Source: Rheum nobile (Eukaryota; Streptophyta; Magnoliopsida; Caryophyllales; Polygonaceae). Taken from it: a stretch of DNA of 64,000 nucleotides. The stretch covers positions 806,001 to 870,000 of the forward strand of contig WOAB01000837.1 in assembly GCA_027886185.1 (NCBI GenBank). Reading direction: 5' to 3'. Below, piece by piece: positions 1 through 11,181 of this stretch (the first letter of the stretch is position 1; the number at the start of each line of letters is the position of its first letter). A program made the translations under genes and the position numbers. Under the pieces are notes generated by a model. It ran no database searches, had not been told where the DNA came from, and worked only from the letters and a program-made list of their open reading frames with translations.

Positions 1-516
1 ACAAGGATGAACCTGTTGCTGAATCTGAAGAGGGAAACCTAAGAAATCCCAAACAGTTGTAAGATTCGTCTTCTTTATTAATTATTAGCCACACCTTCCC
101 ACTAAAATGCTAACAAAGTTGCAAAGCTAGTTTATAATGCAAGTTGAAATATGCACAAACAAATAGTATTGATTTGTACACTGGATTAATATTGCTTTAT
201 GTGTAAGGGTGTTTGTTGCAATGGTAATATTGCTTTATGTGTAAGGGTGTTTGTTGCAATGGTCAAATCTAGCTTTGTCTGCTCCATTGAAGTCTCAAAT
301 TCATGAAACGTTTAGTGCTACTTGGAAGTAGATTCTTCTCTTGTAATTATTGACCCTCTTCACACTTGTAGAAGCAATTGAAGTTGGACCATAAATTAGA
401 ATAAGACCTTATAACTATACATACTGGATACCTTCTTTTTTCCACACATTTTTGAAGTATGAAAGTGGAGATTTTTGGTATATGCTAATATGCTGATGTG
501 AAACTCATCTTGACAG
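1..516. other. AT-rich non-coding stretch with a short tandem duplication
   Basis: No coding exon is recognisable. A 38-bp unit, ending in GTTTGTTGCAATGGT, is repeated head to tail at about 187-262. The DNA leads into the kinase fragment that follows and may be intron sequence of that former gene, or cargo of the CACTA element whose other end lies outside the window. Confidence 0.4.
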
Positions 517-742
517 GGGAATAGCTTACCTTCTTCATAATGAACCAAATGTTATAATTCATCGGGATCTAAAGCCCAAGTTAGTGCATTTCTTTCATAT
601 TGTATCACCTAAAGAAATTTATGAAGTTTATTTTGTATGTCTTACATAATTTATATGAATCGGGAATTGTCTGTTAGTCAACTCAACTGCAGACCATCTC
701 AAAGTAGGTGTCTTCGGTTTAAGCAAGCTCCTTAAAGCATAA
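517..742 (+). pseudogene. Protein kinase fragment (plant integrin-linked/Raf-like kinase type), degenerate
   Basis: A 3' splice site (TTGACAG) precedes codons for GIAYLHNEPNVIIHRDLKP, the catalytic-loop region typical of plant ankyrin-repeat integrin-linked (Raf-like) kinases. About 110 bases on, a second block reads NSTADHLKVGVFGLSKLLKA and then a stop. In an active kinase this would contain DFG; here the Asp codon is GTC (Val), so the Mg-binding residue is lost. The start of the second exon also looks out of frame. I saw no N-lobe, activation segment or C-lobe, so this is a two-exon relic. It may be host DNA broken up by transposons or a fragment captured by the adjacent CACTA element. Confidence 0.65.
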
Positions 743-1937
743 CATGCGTGTGGGGTCAAAATTTTATTTTTATTCTCTTTTGATAAAGATGGTAACTCAG
801 AAACTATTGTTTGAGATTTGACCGTATTAGACTCTGTTTATTCATCCATGTGAGTTGTATTGTTAAGCCATCAATGATTAAACACTGTAATTGTTCCTCA
901 GACTTTGTTTCCCAATTGTAAAATAATTGTACAATTAGGAACCAAGATATTTTAGAAGTGGAAATAACCTGATCTGCAAAAGATCTGACCAATAAACAGA
1001 ATGACCTCAAAGTGACCAATAATCTGATTACATTTTTGTTTGACCAGAAAATAGAATGATCTCAATGTGACCAATAATCTGATTATCGTTTTGAGTTTCT
1101 AATTATCCGTATATTAGAGAGTACCTTATAGTTATTGTGAAGAGACTCAATCTTACCTTGTAGTGCTCTATTTGTTGGTCATTTTCCGTCTATGTAATAA
1201 CTCTGTTGCTTTTTACTATTAATGTTGAATTCCTGTGCCATTTGGAACTAGGCTATATGAATCTTTCAGTCTTTTACTGTAAGCGAAAATCCCTGTAGGC
1301 AATTACATGCTTTACTTGAAGGATTTTCTTTTTTATCTCTGTTGTATGATTATTTGACTCGTTGCAGATTACATCAACAAGGAACTTGATAAGACTGTAT
1401 ACTCTATTGGCTCTAAGCTGAGGTTCTTTTCAGATTGGCTTGTCAAAATAATAGTGTCCTGCAAACAGGTATTATTTTCCTACTTTATTTGATGACTCCT
1501 TGTAGTGTATTTTGTTGTTTCTACATCAGATTAGGGGCCAAATTTATAGTGGAAGCTTCAAATTGCTTAGGAGATGGCAACAGAGTTAGATATGGTCAAT
1601 CTTCAAAAAATGCTTAGGGGACGGATTTTTACTATCGCATCATCTCATTTTTGTTGAACTTTTTTCTTACTCTGATTCAGTACTAAGTCTCATATACTGA
1701 TGTTTGTTCAATATATCCTTTTAGCTACAGTTTTGCGAGGTTTAGAAAACCAAAACACAGTATATCTAGTGGCTTGTTGTTAGTAGAACTCTACTACATA
1801 GTAATGTTTGTTGGTGTTGTCATTCTTTGGATAAATGAACCATTTCTAAGCCGCATGTGTGTATAAAGTTGATCCTTGTGTGAATTGCAGAGGCTGGAGA
1901 GTATACTTGTAATACGAGTTGTTGTTGTCCTGTTTCA
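743..1937. other. Non-coding stretch, with one possible short exon
   Basis: About 1.2 kb without a clear gene. Two diverged copies of a roughly 50-bp unit ending GTGACCAATAATCTGATTA lie at about 985-1085. A segment at about 1369-1466 is open, begins after TTGCAG and ends in CAG before GTATTA, so it could be an exon of a former CACTA gene, but the encoded peptide is not one I recognise. A 24-bp piece (AGGCTGGAGAGTATACTTG) is repeated at about 1891 and 1938. Confidence 0.35.
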
Positions 1938-2541
1938 GGCTGGAGAGTATACTTGTAATAAAAGGTCAAGGCAACAGAACGACTGATGCATCTGGAATCA
2001 TGAATTTGTAAGTTATTTTGCTTACGAATTAGTTTTTTTTTGGAATATTAACAATATCAGTTTCATGAGTGTATTATGTTAATTTTCTAGGGCATTTCAA
2101 GTGTATAAGTATCAAGGTGGAAAGTGTGAGAAATTAATAGGAAAACGTAAGACGTTGAGAGTCTGCAATATAGAGGTACATATAGCATTTTATACGCTTT
2201 AGGTTTGTTTATTTATAATCAAAGGCCTTGTATCTAAGACAACCCCCTTATGTTGTGTAATTAGTGCGCTCAACAAAGCGGCGGAACCGAGTGTGGCTAT
2301 TATGTCATGAAGTTCATGTTAGATATAGTCACGGGACTCTATGACTCTAATGACCGACTAGATAAGGTATGTAACTTAACTAACTATATATTGATAGTAT
2401 TTGTGTTTTTTGTCAATAATTTATGTGGTTTTTATGAAGTTATATCCTAAGAGGAAGACATCGTATACTTATGAAGAAATGGATGTTGTTCGTGAGCAAT
2501 CGGCACAGTATTTTACATCGAAGTATTTATTATCGGATTGA
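1938..2541 (+). pseudogene. Ulp1-like (C48) protease C-terminus of a CACTA transposon, partial
   Basis: Exons can be followed through ESILVIKGQGNRTTDASGIM, FQVYKYQGGKCEKL, CAQQSGGTECGYYVMKFM and KRKTSYTYEEMDVVREQSA to a stop at 2541. The block GTECGYYVMKFMLDIV is the Cys-box of the Ulp1-like protease (peptidase C48) carried by many plant CACTA/En-Spm elements, with catalytic Cys in ECGYY and an upstream Gln. The His and Asp parts are not in view, so only the C-terminal third is supported. It sits about 0.5 kb inside a CACTA terminus, the usual place for this ORF. Confidence 0.6.
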
Positions 2542-3061
2542 ACTTGTTTTTACTTGTCATGTAAACTGTTGTTGAGAACCTGATTGTACTCTGATGAAAT
2601 CTGTTGTTTGTTGTATATTATTCTGTGAATAAAATCAGGAACCTATTCTGCAATGTGTGTATGGTGCATCATAAATCCAAAAAACATCCAAAAGAAGGGA
2701 CTTATAGAGGCGAACTTGTATGTCAGCCCCTATAAGTACATAGACGCTGACTCGGCCGAGTTCTGGACCGAGTCAACGTCTACTTGTTGAGGCGGGCCTC
2801 TATAGGCCCGCCTCAACAAGTGTTTACTTATTGAGGCGGGCCTCCGAAGCCCGCCTCAACAAGTCCCTCATTTTGGCGCCAAAGTGAGGGACTTGTTGAG
2901 GCGGGCTTCGGAGGCGCGCCTCAATAAGGTCCTTTTAGAGGCGTAAAATGCCCGCCTCAAAAAGTGTCCCTACTTGTTGCAGCCCCCTTAGTTGAAGCGA
3001 ACGGTGTTCGCCTCAATAAGTGTCCAAAGGCCCGCCTCTATAAGGATTTTTTCCACTAGTG
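2542..3061. mobile_element. CACTA (En/Spm) transposon terminus with sub-terminal repeats
   Basis: The segment ends in TTCCACTAGTG, the inverse of the plant CACTA terminal repeat CACTAGTGGAAAA. Immediately inside are many sub-terminal repeats built on GAGGCGGGC and GCCCGCCTC with CAACAAG or CAATAAG, in both orientations and partly palindromic (about 2700-3050). This is the transposase-binding architecture expected at a CACTA end. I found no matching left terminus in the window, so the element either extends beyond position 1 or has lost that end. Confidence 0.8.
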
Positions 3062-3554
3062 ATCGTGAGAGAGAGTTAATTGCATGCTTATAGTAACGGG
3101 TTGTTTCTATTGCATGTATCTTGTTGAATCCTTGTTTGAATGCTATTGCTTTGTTGAGTCTTGAAGGTTTTCGGATTTGATTCAGTAATAAGTACTATTA
3201 GGGCTGGTAGAACTAATAGTTACATATGATCGGGATAAGAACAACCAAAGGAAAGATAAGAACTTGAGAATAATAGAATTCAGTGATCAACCATATCTCT
3301 TGTTGTGTGGATCTTTGTCAGGTGTGGCACTTTCCTCATATCATATTCACATCCTTTGCTTTGCTTTTCTTGCTTTATTGACTTGGTTCGAAATACTTCA
3401 AACCCCTCCCCCCTCAGTTCCTAGTTGGTGACTTGCGAATTACAAGAACTGATAAACTGATTCCCTTGGGTTCGACCTTGACTTGCTTGCTATACTCTGT
3501 TTAGTAGGTATATTAGGATTTCTTTGATTAGGTACGATGACTTTAGGCCTGTCA
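3062..3554 (+). repeat. 3' part of an Athila-like LTR, cut by the CACTA element
   Basis: The last 150 bases resemble the 3' ends of the other Athila-like LTRs here: a TTCCCTTGGGTTCGACC block, then a region matching CTATACTTGG...AGGATT, ending ...GCCTGTCA. No primer-binding site follows; transposase coding sequence resumes at 3555. It therefore looks like the end of a solo or broken LTR inserted into the transposase gene, with the CACTA element landing inside it. Confidence 0.55.
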
Positions 3555-4099
3555 ACCCTACACAACAAATGGTGTGCATTGGGAAAGACTATTGGTACAG
3601 CCTTCACAACTGCCAAATCTTGGTCTAACATGATCGCCGTAGGTTCTTCTTTATCGAACAAGGATTCCAAACGCCGCAGGGCCCATACGTAGTGCTCCGT
3701 TGTCTCATTTCGCATGAGTAAGATGGCAATACAATAGTTAAGGTTTGTGCAAGTGAACCCAAAAAACTCCAAACATGGCATACCGTACCTATACATGTAC
3801 ATTAAAAAAGAAAATAAGATGCAATTAGATAGAGCAAATGTAGTGAAAAGTTAAAACTAAAGTTACCTGTTGGTCTTGTAGGTGGTATCCATAATGACGA
3901 CGCGGGGGAACAAACCCAACAAGTGCTTGGAATCGGGGTGACTAATAAAAATATCACTCATAACCTCCTTCACCACATACTTCCCCTTTTCTTTCATCTT
4001 AACCTTAACCCTTTCAACGTCCGCAAAATATCCTATAGACCTTAGAAATTCCAACGTGAATTGCGTCACCGTCAAATGGCCCCTGAATTTCTTCCTCTC
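3555..4099 (-). pseudogene. FAR1/MULE transposase, central part (two exons), truncated
   Basis: Read on the minus strand, exon 4099-3867 encodes a MULE-family segment containing SDIFISHPDSKHLLGLF and VVIMDTTYKTNR, the region with the first catalytic Asp of the MULE transposase domain. A GTAACT donor, a 78-base intron and a TATAG acceptor join it in frame to exon 3788-3555 (YGMPCLEFFGFTCTN ... DQDLAVVKAVPIVFPNAHHLLCR), which carries the second Asp. The third acidic residue and the SWIM finger are missing because the coding sequence stops where the LTR begins. The 4099 end abuts element A, and a matching N-terminal piece lies at 10127-10357, so this gene was split by the retroelement. Confidence 0.75.
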
Positions 4100-5442
4100 T
4101 GATAGGCGTTGTTGCAAGCACCTAATCAAAGTAATCCTTAAAAACCTAACCAAGTATAGTAGGCAAGCAAGGGTCGAATCCCATAGGGAGGTAGTAATCT
4201 TTCAAAGTGCAAAAGTGTATGCCAAAGGTAACAAAGGGGGGGGGGGGGGGGGGGGGGGGTTTGGTTTGTTTGCAAGTAACAAAGTAAATCAAAGTAAAAG
4301 GTTGTAATCAATTGGGAAAAAGTACTTAGCCAGACAAATATCCACCATTCATTTGATTGATTGATCCTAGATTATCTATATTCCTTCCTATGAAAATTCC
4401 TATCCCTATTCTGAAATAGTTATCAGTCCAACCAGTCCTGGTAACCCTAACTATCGAACGCACAAGAAACTATAAAAATTTAGAACAATAGCAGCAGGAA
4501 GTATATGAATTAACCAAGATACATGCAACACCACAACTCACAACATTTAATACATAATCAATTCTCTTCACAATAAACTAGTCCAACCAGTCCTAGAATA
4601 TCATGTTTGCTACACAAGATAAGGAATTTCAACCCGAAATAACCAAACCCTAGCAATAGACAATTACTAATATCAACTAGATGATCAAACCAGTCAAATC
4701 AGCAATAATCAATATGAATAAGCACAAAGAGAAGAGATATAATCAAAGGAAAGGAAATAGAGTTATAATCTCACAATCAAATGCAAACAAAGGCTTCAAT
4801 CGTCGAACTAAGCAAAAGTTGCTTAGTTCTTCATAGTCTTGAAACATAAAAACTCAAAGGGAAAAACTGAACGTAAACTGAATAATCTCTGAATGATTCA
4901 AAGGCTGCTAGGAAACTAGGTTATAAAACCTAGCAAAACCTAAAACTCAAGATAGGAAATAATATCTTTCCATAAAGAAATAAAACAGAAATAAAATAAA
5001 TAATAGAAAAAGAAATAAAATAAATCTTCGGACGAAACAAATCTCGCGCGTCTGATTAATGGATTTCCGCGACCACGGAAGAATTTCCGCGACCGCGGAA
5101 ATGTCTCTGTAAAGCCTCGTTGTCTTCGTATTTTCCGCGACCGCGGCTTTGGCCTCCGTGACCGCGGATTCTTCACTGTTGCTCTTCTTTGCCTCGTAAT
5201 ATTCCGTGGCGGTGATTTCTACGACCGCGGAAAAGCTTCTGTAGCTTCTTCAGCTCTTCCTTCGTCTTCTCTCGTGGCTTTCTTCTCCATCTTCTAAATC
5301 TTCATTTAAGCTCCTCCAAACCACCAAAATCATACTTCTTCTTTATAACTCCAATCTTCTAACTTAAGCTCTCAAAAATCCAAATGGTACCCAAAACATC
5401 GGTAACAACTCCTAGTTAAACCCTACAAAGTAGCGCTGATCA
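4100..5442 (-). repeat. 3' LTR of element A (with a 24-G run)
   Basis: Its 3' end pairs with 9737-10126: the shared part includes CTAACCAAGTATAGTAGGC and the fixed CAGGGAGGTAG block. It contains a homopolymer of 24 G at 4236-4259 where the partner LTR has 6. Ccgcg-type palindromes occur at about 5068-5236. Confidence 0.8.
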
Positions 5443-7112
5443 AATTCCCCCATGCTTAAACCTTGCTCGTCCTCGAGTAAGCTAATATAAACCTACTCCT
5501 CCAATCAAATCCCCAAGGTCTCAGGAAGCACAGAAAAATTCTTTCCACTAAGAACTGCACCTAAACATGAATCTCCAAGCCACCAACACAATAAGCACAG
5601 CACACAAAACACAAGCTAAAAGGAAAGTAGAATATTTCTCCCAAGCTTAACCTGAACACCATAGAGTGAAAGTAACCATCTAATCCTAGCCTCCATCTAT
5701 CTTCTTATGCCTCCCAGAGTGACCTACCCGAATCCTCCTTATATCACCTCTTCTTATGTCACCACGCCATGAAAAATGAGGAATCCTAATAATCATTCTT
5801 CTTCTTTTCACTTATTTTGCCAAGGCGCCCTTTCGGATTTTCACCAAGCCACTCATTTCATTTTTCAATAGATGGGCTCACAATAACTCACATCACTCTT
5901 GACCTCATATTACCCCAACCTATTGCTGGTCCAAGCCACCTGCTTATTACCTAAGCCGCTCTTTCGGGTTTTCGACTTATCCTAGGATTTATTTTTGTCT
6001 TTTTTTTCTTATTTTTGACTTTTTCATTTTTTTCTTTTCTTTTTCTCCTCAGACGACTAGCAAGTATAGAACACTCCCCCATGCTTAAACATTGCATTGT
6101 CCTCAATGTAATGGAAGACAAAAAAGATGAAGCACATGGAAAAGCAGAAAAATACTCACAACCGTCGCCGAGTTGGCTTGGACTGGAATATTGGTGCTGG
6201 CGGTAAATAAATAAAGCACATGCCTCCGGTGTTGTCCTCAGACGACTAGCAAGTATAGAAAACTCCCCCATGCTTAAACATTGCATTGTCCTCAATGTAA
6301 TGGAAGACAAAAAAGATGAAGCACATGGAAAAGCAGAAAAATACTCACAACCGTCGCCGAGTTGGCTTGGACTGGAATGTTGGTGCTGGCGGTAAATAAA
6401 TAAAGCACATGCCTCCGGTGTTGTCCTCAGACGACTAGCAAGTATAGAACACTCCCCCCATGCTTAAACATTGCATTGTCCTCAATGTAATGGAAGACAA
6501 AAAAGATGAAGCACATGGAAAAGCAGAAAAATACTCACAACCGTCACCGAGTTGGCTTGGACTGGAATGTTGGTGCTGGCGGTAAAGAAATAAAGCACAT
6601 GCCTCCGGTGTTGTGGCGGTCTTCAATGAACACAAAAAGGGAGCCTAGATGTAATCGTGGTGTGGGATCTGGTATTCCTCCTCATAGCTGTCTAATGTCG
6701 GGCCATCATTGGTGCCAAATAAAAATGTCGAGCAATATCTCCTCCATGGCAGCATGATACGCGTCGGTCTTCAAAGTAAACGTCGGGCAGCTGAGCCGCG
6801 ATCGCAGATGTAAGGCCGCGGTCGTGGAAAATCGCCGAATTTTTATTTTTTAATTTTAAATTATTATTTTTTCAGGCCAGGGGACTTACAGTGGTTTTTC
6901 CGCGCCCGCGGAAATTTTTTGGTGCGTATTTGAACACCGTCTTCAATTTTGGCTCGGGCCTCCTACCTGCAAGTTAGTCTAACAACAAAACAAAAACGAA
7001 ACAACAAAAATAAAAACTAGAAAGGAAAAGACAAGAAACGAATTTCATACCTCGGGTTGCCTCCCGAGCAGCGCTTTAGTTATTGTCATGGCTCGACTTG
7101 GAGCTTTCCAAC
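5443..7112 (-). other. 3' non-coding region of element A
   Basis: Holds the Athila-type region between protease and 3' LTR: a 189-bp unit in three tandem copies (6051-6615), the conserved block read on the minus strand as GAGGACAATGCAATG...AAGCATGGGG, a second near-copy of that block at the polypurine tract, and more GC palindromes at about 6790-6915. No pol gene is present. Confidence 0.65.
6051..6615. repeat. 189-bp tandem repeat, three copies
   Basis: Copies begin with AGACGACTAGCAAGTATAG at 6051, 6240 and 6429. They are nearly identical, so the triplication is recent. Each unit contains the conserved near-polypurine-tract block of element A. Confidence 0.85.
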
Positions 7113-9656
7113 TCAACTTGGGTTACTCACATCAACCGAACACTCGGGGTTACCATCAGGAGGGTGTCTCTTTGCATCGTCGATGTTGAATCCGACCCTC
7201 ACCCTATCAAACTCCATTGTGAGCGAACCACTGCTCACATCAATCTTGGTCTTCGCCGTGTTCATGAACGACCTACCCAGCATCACAGGGGCTGCGTTTT
7301 TATCTTGCCTCGTATCCATCATAAAGAAATCCACAGGGAAAAGCAATTTATCAACTTCTACCAGCACATCCTGCACCACTCCTTTTGGATACACATATGA
7401 ATTATCCGTCAGTTGGATCATAATCCCCGTCTTCTGTAATGGTTCGACCTCTAAAGATTCGTACAGCGAGAAAGGCAAAACATTGATAGAGGCACCCAAA
7501 TCCAGCATGGCTTTTCAAACATGGTGCCACCTATCTTACAGGGAATAGTGAATATGCCTGGATCACTGCACTTCTTTGGTAACCGCTTTTGCAGCATAGC
7601 AGAGACATTTTCACTGACCTGGACCTTCTTCTTCTCTTTCACCACTTTCTTTTTCTTTATTTTGCAAGCTCCTTCAAGAATTTGGCATAGCGAGGAATGC
7701 TTTTAACTAGCTTTATCAAGGGAATATTTACTTCGCAGTTGCTGAAGGTCTCACAGAGTTCCTTATCATTCTCCAACCTTCTGGTGTCCTTCAGAGCCTC
7801 ATGAAAGGGTGTGGGTGGCTTTAGTGAACTGAGCGGAGGAAAATCTAGACGAACATAATCATCGTGGACATCAGAGGCCAAACCGCGGTCGCGGTTTGGG
7901 GTCCGCGGTCGCGGCTCTTCGTCTGGGCAAAATAGGTCTCCAAGGAGTTTTCCGCGATCGCGGATTTCTGTCCGTGGTCGCGGATTTTCGTCGATAATTT
8001 CGTCTTCCCCAGGAACTTTTCCGCGATCGCGGAAATCTATCCGCGGTCGCGGAAAATTGCCGATTTTCATCTCGGCTCCAGGAACAAATCCGCGGTCGCG
8101 ACCTTCTTCTCCGCGGTCGCGGATTTCTTTCTGTTGGCCACGAACTTCATCTACTTGTGTTCTGCTCCTCAGCGTCATGGCACATACGTTCTCCCTCGGG
8201 TTTACTACCGTTTGAGATGGTAGTTTTCCCGAGTCCCGGGCTTCCAGCTTGCTCACTGCGATGTAGATTTGCCCCACTTGCTTCTCCAAGTTCTGAATGC
8301 TTGACCGCATCTCTTGATTTTGTTAGACCATAGTATTGGCCAACGTCGACATATTCTGAGCTAGAGACTCTTGTTGCTTGGTCACCGCTTGAATTTGTGA
8401 CCCCATCGTGGTCACAGTGCCAGCCAATGTCGATACGCTTTGGGTGAGAGATTTGATCATGTCATCGCTGGACATAGATGAACTGGAGCTCTGGCCTTGG
8501 GGTCTTGGGTCATATGGAGCTCTAAATTGTTGTTGTTGACCCCCAGGCTACTGATAATGTTGTAGGCGCGGTAGGAATTGTGGTGGCCTCTGGTGATACT
8601 CTTGATTTTCCTGGCCTTGAGGAGTACTCTGTTGATTCCCGTATCTCAGATTGGGGTGATCTCTCCACCCTGGATTGTACGTGTTGGAGTGTGGGTCATA
8701 TCTTGGCCTAGGAGGACCGAAACCTCCAATAGCATTTACCTCAACAGTGGGTTCCTGCAGCGTGGGACATGCATCAGTAGGATGCATTGTGTCATAGCAT
8801 ATCCCACAAGACTTGACTTGCTGCTGGCCACCCTTCATCATGTTCCTCCTCATCATCTCCTTCATCTCAGCCATCTCAGAAAGTAGTGAGGAATTTGGCT
8901 GAGTGTCTGCAACCTTGACTGATTGGGCGCTCGCCCTCTTACTGAACTGTCTTGAGCCCTCAGATAGCTCAAAGAATATCTCGAATGCTGCAGCAGGCGT
9001 GTTATTCAAAATATTTCCTCCACAGGTTGCGTTCACCATTCGACGCTCGTCGTCAAGGAGGCCTCCATACAAATAAAGTGCGAGGTCTTGGTCTGAATAC
9101 CCATGGTAGGGGCAGCTAGAGATCATCCTCTTAAATCTTTCGTAGTACTCAAACAACGTCTCAGCAGCCTGTTGTTCGATATTGCTAATGTTCCTCTTCA
9201 GGTTGTTGAGCTTGGTTGCAGGGAAGTACTTCTGCAGGAAGGCTTTCTTCATTTTGGCCCATGTATCAATGCTTTCTGGGGCCAAGTAGTAGAGCCAATC
9301 ATTTGGTCCTGAGTAACGCCTCTTGGCTTCATGCTGGTGCAGACAGCGTGGAATTCTGAAAGGTGCTTGTTGGGGTCTTCTCCACTCATCCCATGGAAGT
9401 GGGGTAATAAGTGAATCAGCCCAGATTTGAGCTCAAAGTTCACACCATCCGCCAGCTCAGGGAATTGCACAGCAAGCGGTTGCTGCTGCAGATTCGGGGC
9501 AGTCAACTGCCTCAACGTCGGTTGTTCTTCATCCATCTCAAAACAAGGATTATCAAAGCACAACGATCTGTTTATCTTGCGGTTCCTAGAGAGTGTTCTC
9601 TCCATTTCTGTATCACAAGCTAACAGTGGAGAGTCAGTAGCACGGGTGTGGACCAT
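7113..9656 (-). pseudogene. Athila-type gag-protease of element A, frameshifted
   Basis: The reading starts at an ATG at 9656 (MVHTRATDSPLL), the conserved gag start of this family. The gag core follows (ESIDTWAKMKKAFLQKYFP, SCPYHGYSDQDLALYLY), then the zinc-binding-like CGICYDTMHPTDACPTLQ and the family signature YNPGWRDHPNLRY. Next comes a linker rich in RDRG and PRPR repeats, encoded by GC palindromes at 7878-8128. An aspartic protease with LDLGASINVLP (Asp at the active site) starts near 7508. Defects: about 45 bases missing with a frameshift near 9290, in-frame stops near 8549 and 8316, and a frameshift before the protease. No function is expected from this copy. Confidence 0.8.
7878..8128. 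repeat. Cluster of CCGCG-NN-CGCGG palindromes inside gag-pro
   Basis: Eight or more imperfect copies of a palindrome with arms TTCCGCG/CGCGGAA and a two-base centre (AC, GT or AT) lie in the coding linker between gag and protease. Most keep the frame. The same unit occurs in the LTR (5068-5236) and in the 3' leader (6790-6915). Confidence 0.85.
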
Positions 9657-9736
9657 AAGACATGTCCACACAAAAATTGGCACACAAACACACAAAAGAA
9701 AAATTAAAACTAGCTTCCCCGGCAATAGCGCCAATT

Positions 9737-10126
9737 TGATAGGCATTGTTGCAAGCACCTAAACAAAGTAATCCTTAAAAACCTAACCAAGTATAGTAGG
9801 CAAGCAAGGGTCGAATTCCACAGGGAGGTAGTAATCTTTCAAAGTGCAAAAGTGTATGCCAAAGGTAACAAAGGGGGGTTTTTGGTTTGTTTGCAAGTAA
9901 CAAAGTAAATCAAAGTAAAATGTTGTAATCAATTGGGAAAAAGTACTTAGCCAGACAAATATCCACCATTCATTTGATTGATTGATCCTAGATTATCTCT
10001 ATTCTTTCCTATGAATATTCTTGTCCCTATTCTGAAATAGTTATCAGTCCAACCAGTCCTAGTAACCCTAACTATCGAACGCACAAGAAACTATCAAGAT
10101 TTTGAACAATAGCAATAGGAAGTATA
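9737..10126 (-). repeat. 5' LTR of element A, truncated
   Basis: Matches 4100 to about 4500 of the 3' LTR, then stops abruptly at 10126. The remaining ~950 bases of the LTR are missing and MULE transposase sequence follows directly, which indicates a deletion across the junction. Confidence 0.8.
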
Positions 10127-10357
10127 GGAGCTTAAAGGTGCACTCACTTTTTGATAACAACCTTCGGCCGCCTTATTCTTCACCGGTCTGTATGATCCAG
10201 ACTTCTCACATGATAGTATCAATTTTCGATCCCATGATTTTTTTATGACAATAAAAATGTTCAGTTCCTTGCCCACTGAACGAACCCATTGAATCATACT
10301 CTGTCTATCATCCCATTCCTCATCCGTAGTAAAATGCGAAGAAAAATTAGCACTCAC
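10127..10357 (-). pseudogene. FAR1/MULE transposase, N-terminal domain fragment
   Basis: On the minus strand this encodes DDRQSMIQWVRSVGKELNIF and LILSCEKSGSYRPVKNKAAEG, the FAR1/MULE N-terminal DNA-binding-like region (Arg/Lys-rich, with a Cys in the SCE...G pattern). It ends with CAAAAA followed by a good donor GTGAGT. It continues biologically into 4099-3555 on the far side of element A, although about 100 residues in between are not visible and were probably deleted. Confidence 0.6.
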
Positions 10358-10936
10358 AAAGTTGGTGCCACTAGAATCATCCTATTTATTTCACAAACAT
10401 TGGTATTCATTATAAACATTGTTCGTTATCCTCATTTACCTAAATTTAAATACGGAGCGTTTCCAATTCTACGCTAATTATATAATTTATCACATTTCTA
10501 CAGTAACATGATGTTCTAATGTAAATAACATAGTCAATATAATTTATTACTGATATTCTATACTAATATACATACAATATCTCTAGCATAGAATTATTAC
10601 TAATAAGAATATGTTAACATATAACTTACCACTAATAATGTGCACTAACATAAATATAATTATGAACGCTATTACGTAGCGTTTACAATTCCCATAGGTT
10701 CGATTAAACCGGGTCCATTTTAAACGCTATGCAGACCGATTTTTTTTTTGGTTAAATCTCATTAATTCTTAAAAAAATACAAAAACAGTTAAACGCCACA
10801 ATGTGGCGTTTAAAAAAAATAAAATTAAACGCTACCAGGTTGCGTTAATAACCTGGTGCGAAATCAAAAAAAGCCGATGCAAAACCGAACCCCCTACAAC
10901 ATTACGTTCATACAAAAATCCAACCTAAAAAACTCA
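10358..10936. other. AT-rich non-coding stretch
   Basis: No gene seen. Probably upstream DNA of the broken MULE. The motif AACGCTA or its inverse recurs several times at 10460-10860, around TAAACGCCACA and TGTGGCGTTTA, which form a short inverted repeat at about 10792-10813. Confidence 0.4.
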
Positions 10937-11181
10937 GGCCTTGTTTGGCCATAGGTATTTTTTATTTATAAAGACTTTTTAAAAAAAACTATTTTTATAT
11001 ATTTCGATAAACGTGTAATAAAATTATTATTAATTTTTTTTACTATACACATTTTCCAACAAAAACACACATATACCTATAAAACAATTTTTTTTTACCA
11101 AACATATTTTTTACACAAACCTACTTTTCATCTATTTATCAATAAAAAAGTATTTATAAATACTATTTCCAAACAAACCCC
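10937..11181. mobile_element. PIF/Harbinger-like MITE
   Basis: A 245-bp AT-rich element with terminal repeats GGCCTTGTTTGGCCATAGG and, inverted, GGGGTTTGTTTGGAAATAG, flanked by TCA on both sides (10934-10936 and 11182-11184). The GG..TTGTTTGG terminus and a 3-bp duplication fit Tourist/Harbinger MITEs. There is no coding sequence. Confidence 0.65.

Larger units (their letters stand above)
4100..10126 (-). mobile_element. Element A: non-autonomous Athila-like (Ty3/gypsy) retrotransposon with gag-pro only
   Basis: Minus-strand LTR element inserted in the MULE transposase gene. The 3' LTR is 4100-5442 (1343 bp, starting TGATCAGCGC and ending CCTATCA on its own strand). The 5' LTR begins at 9737 and is cut short at 10126. 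A primer-binding site close to TGGCGCCGTTGCCGGGGA, complementary to tRNA-Asp as in Athila elements, lies at about 9715-9734. The polypurine tract GGGGGAATT abuts the 3' LTR. Only gag and an aspartic protease are encoded; there is no reverse transcriptase, RNase H or integrase, so movement needed helper proteins. Because the 5' LTR is truncated, the target duplication cannot be checked. Confidence 0.8.
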
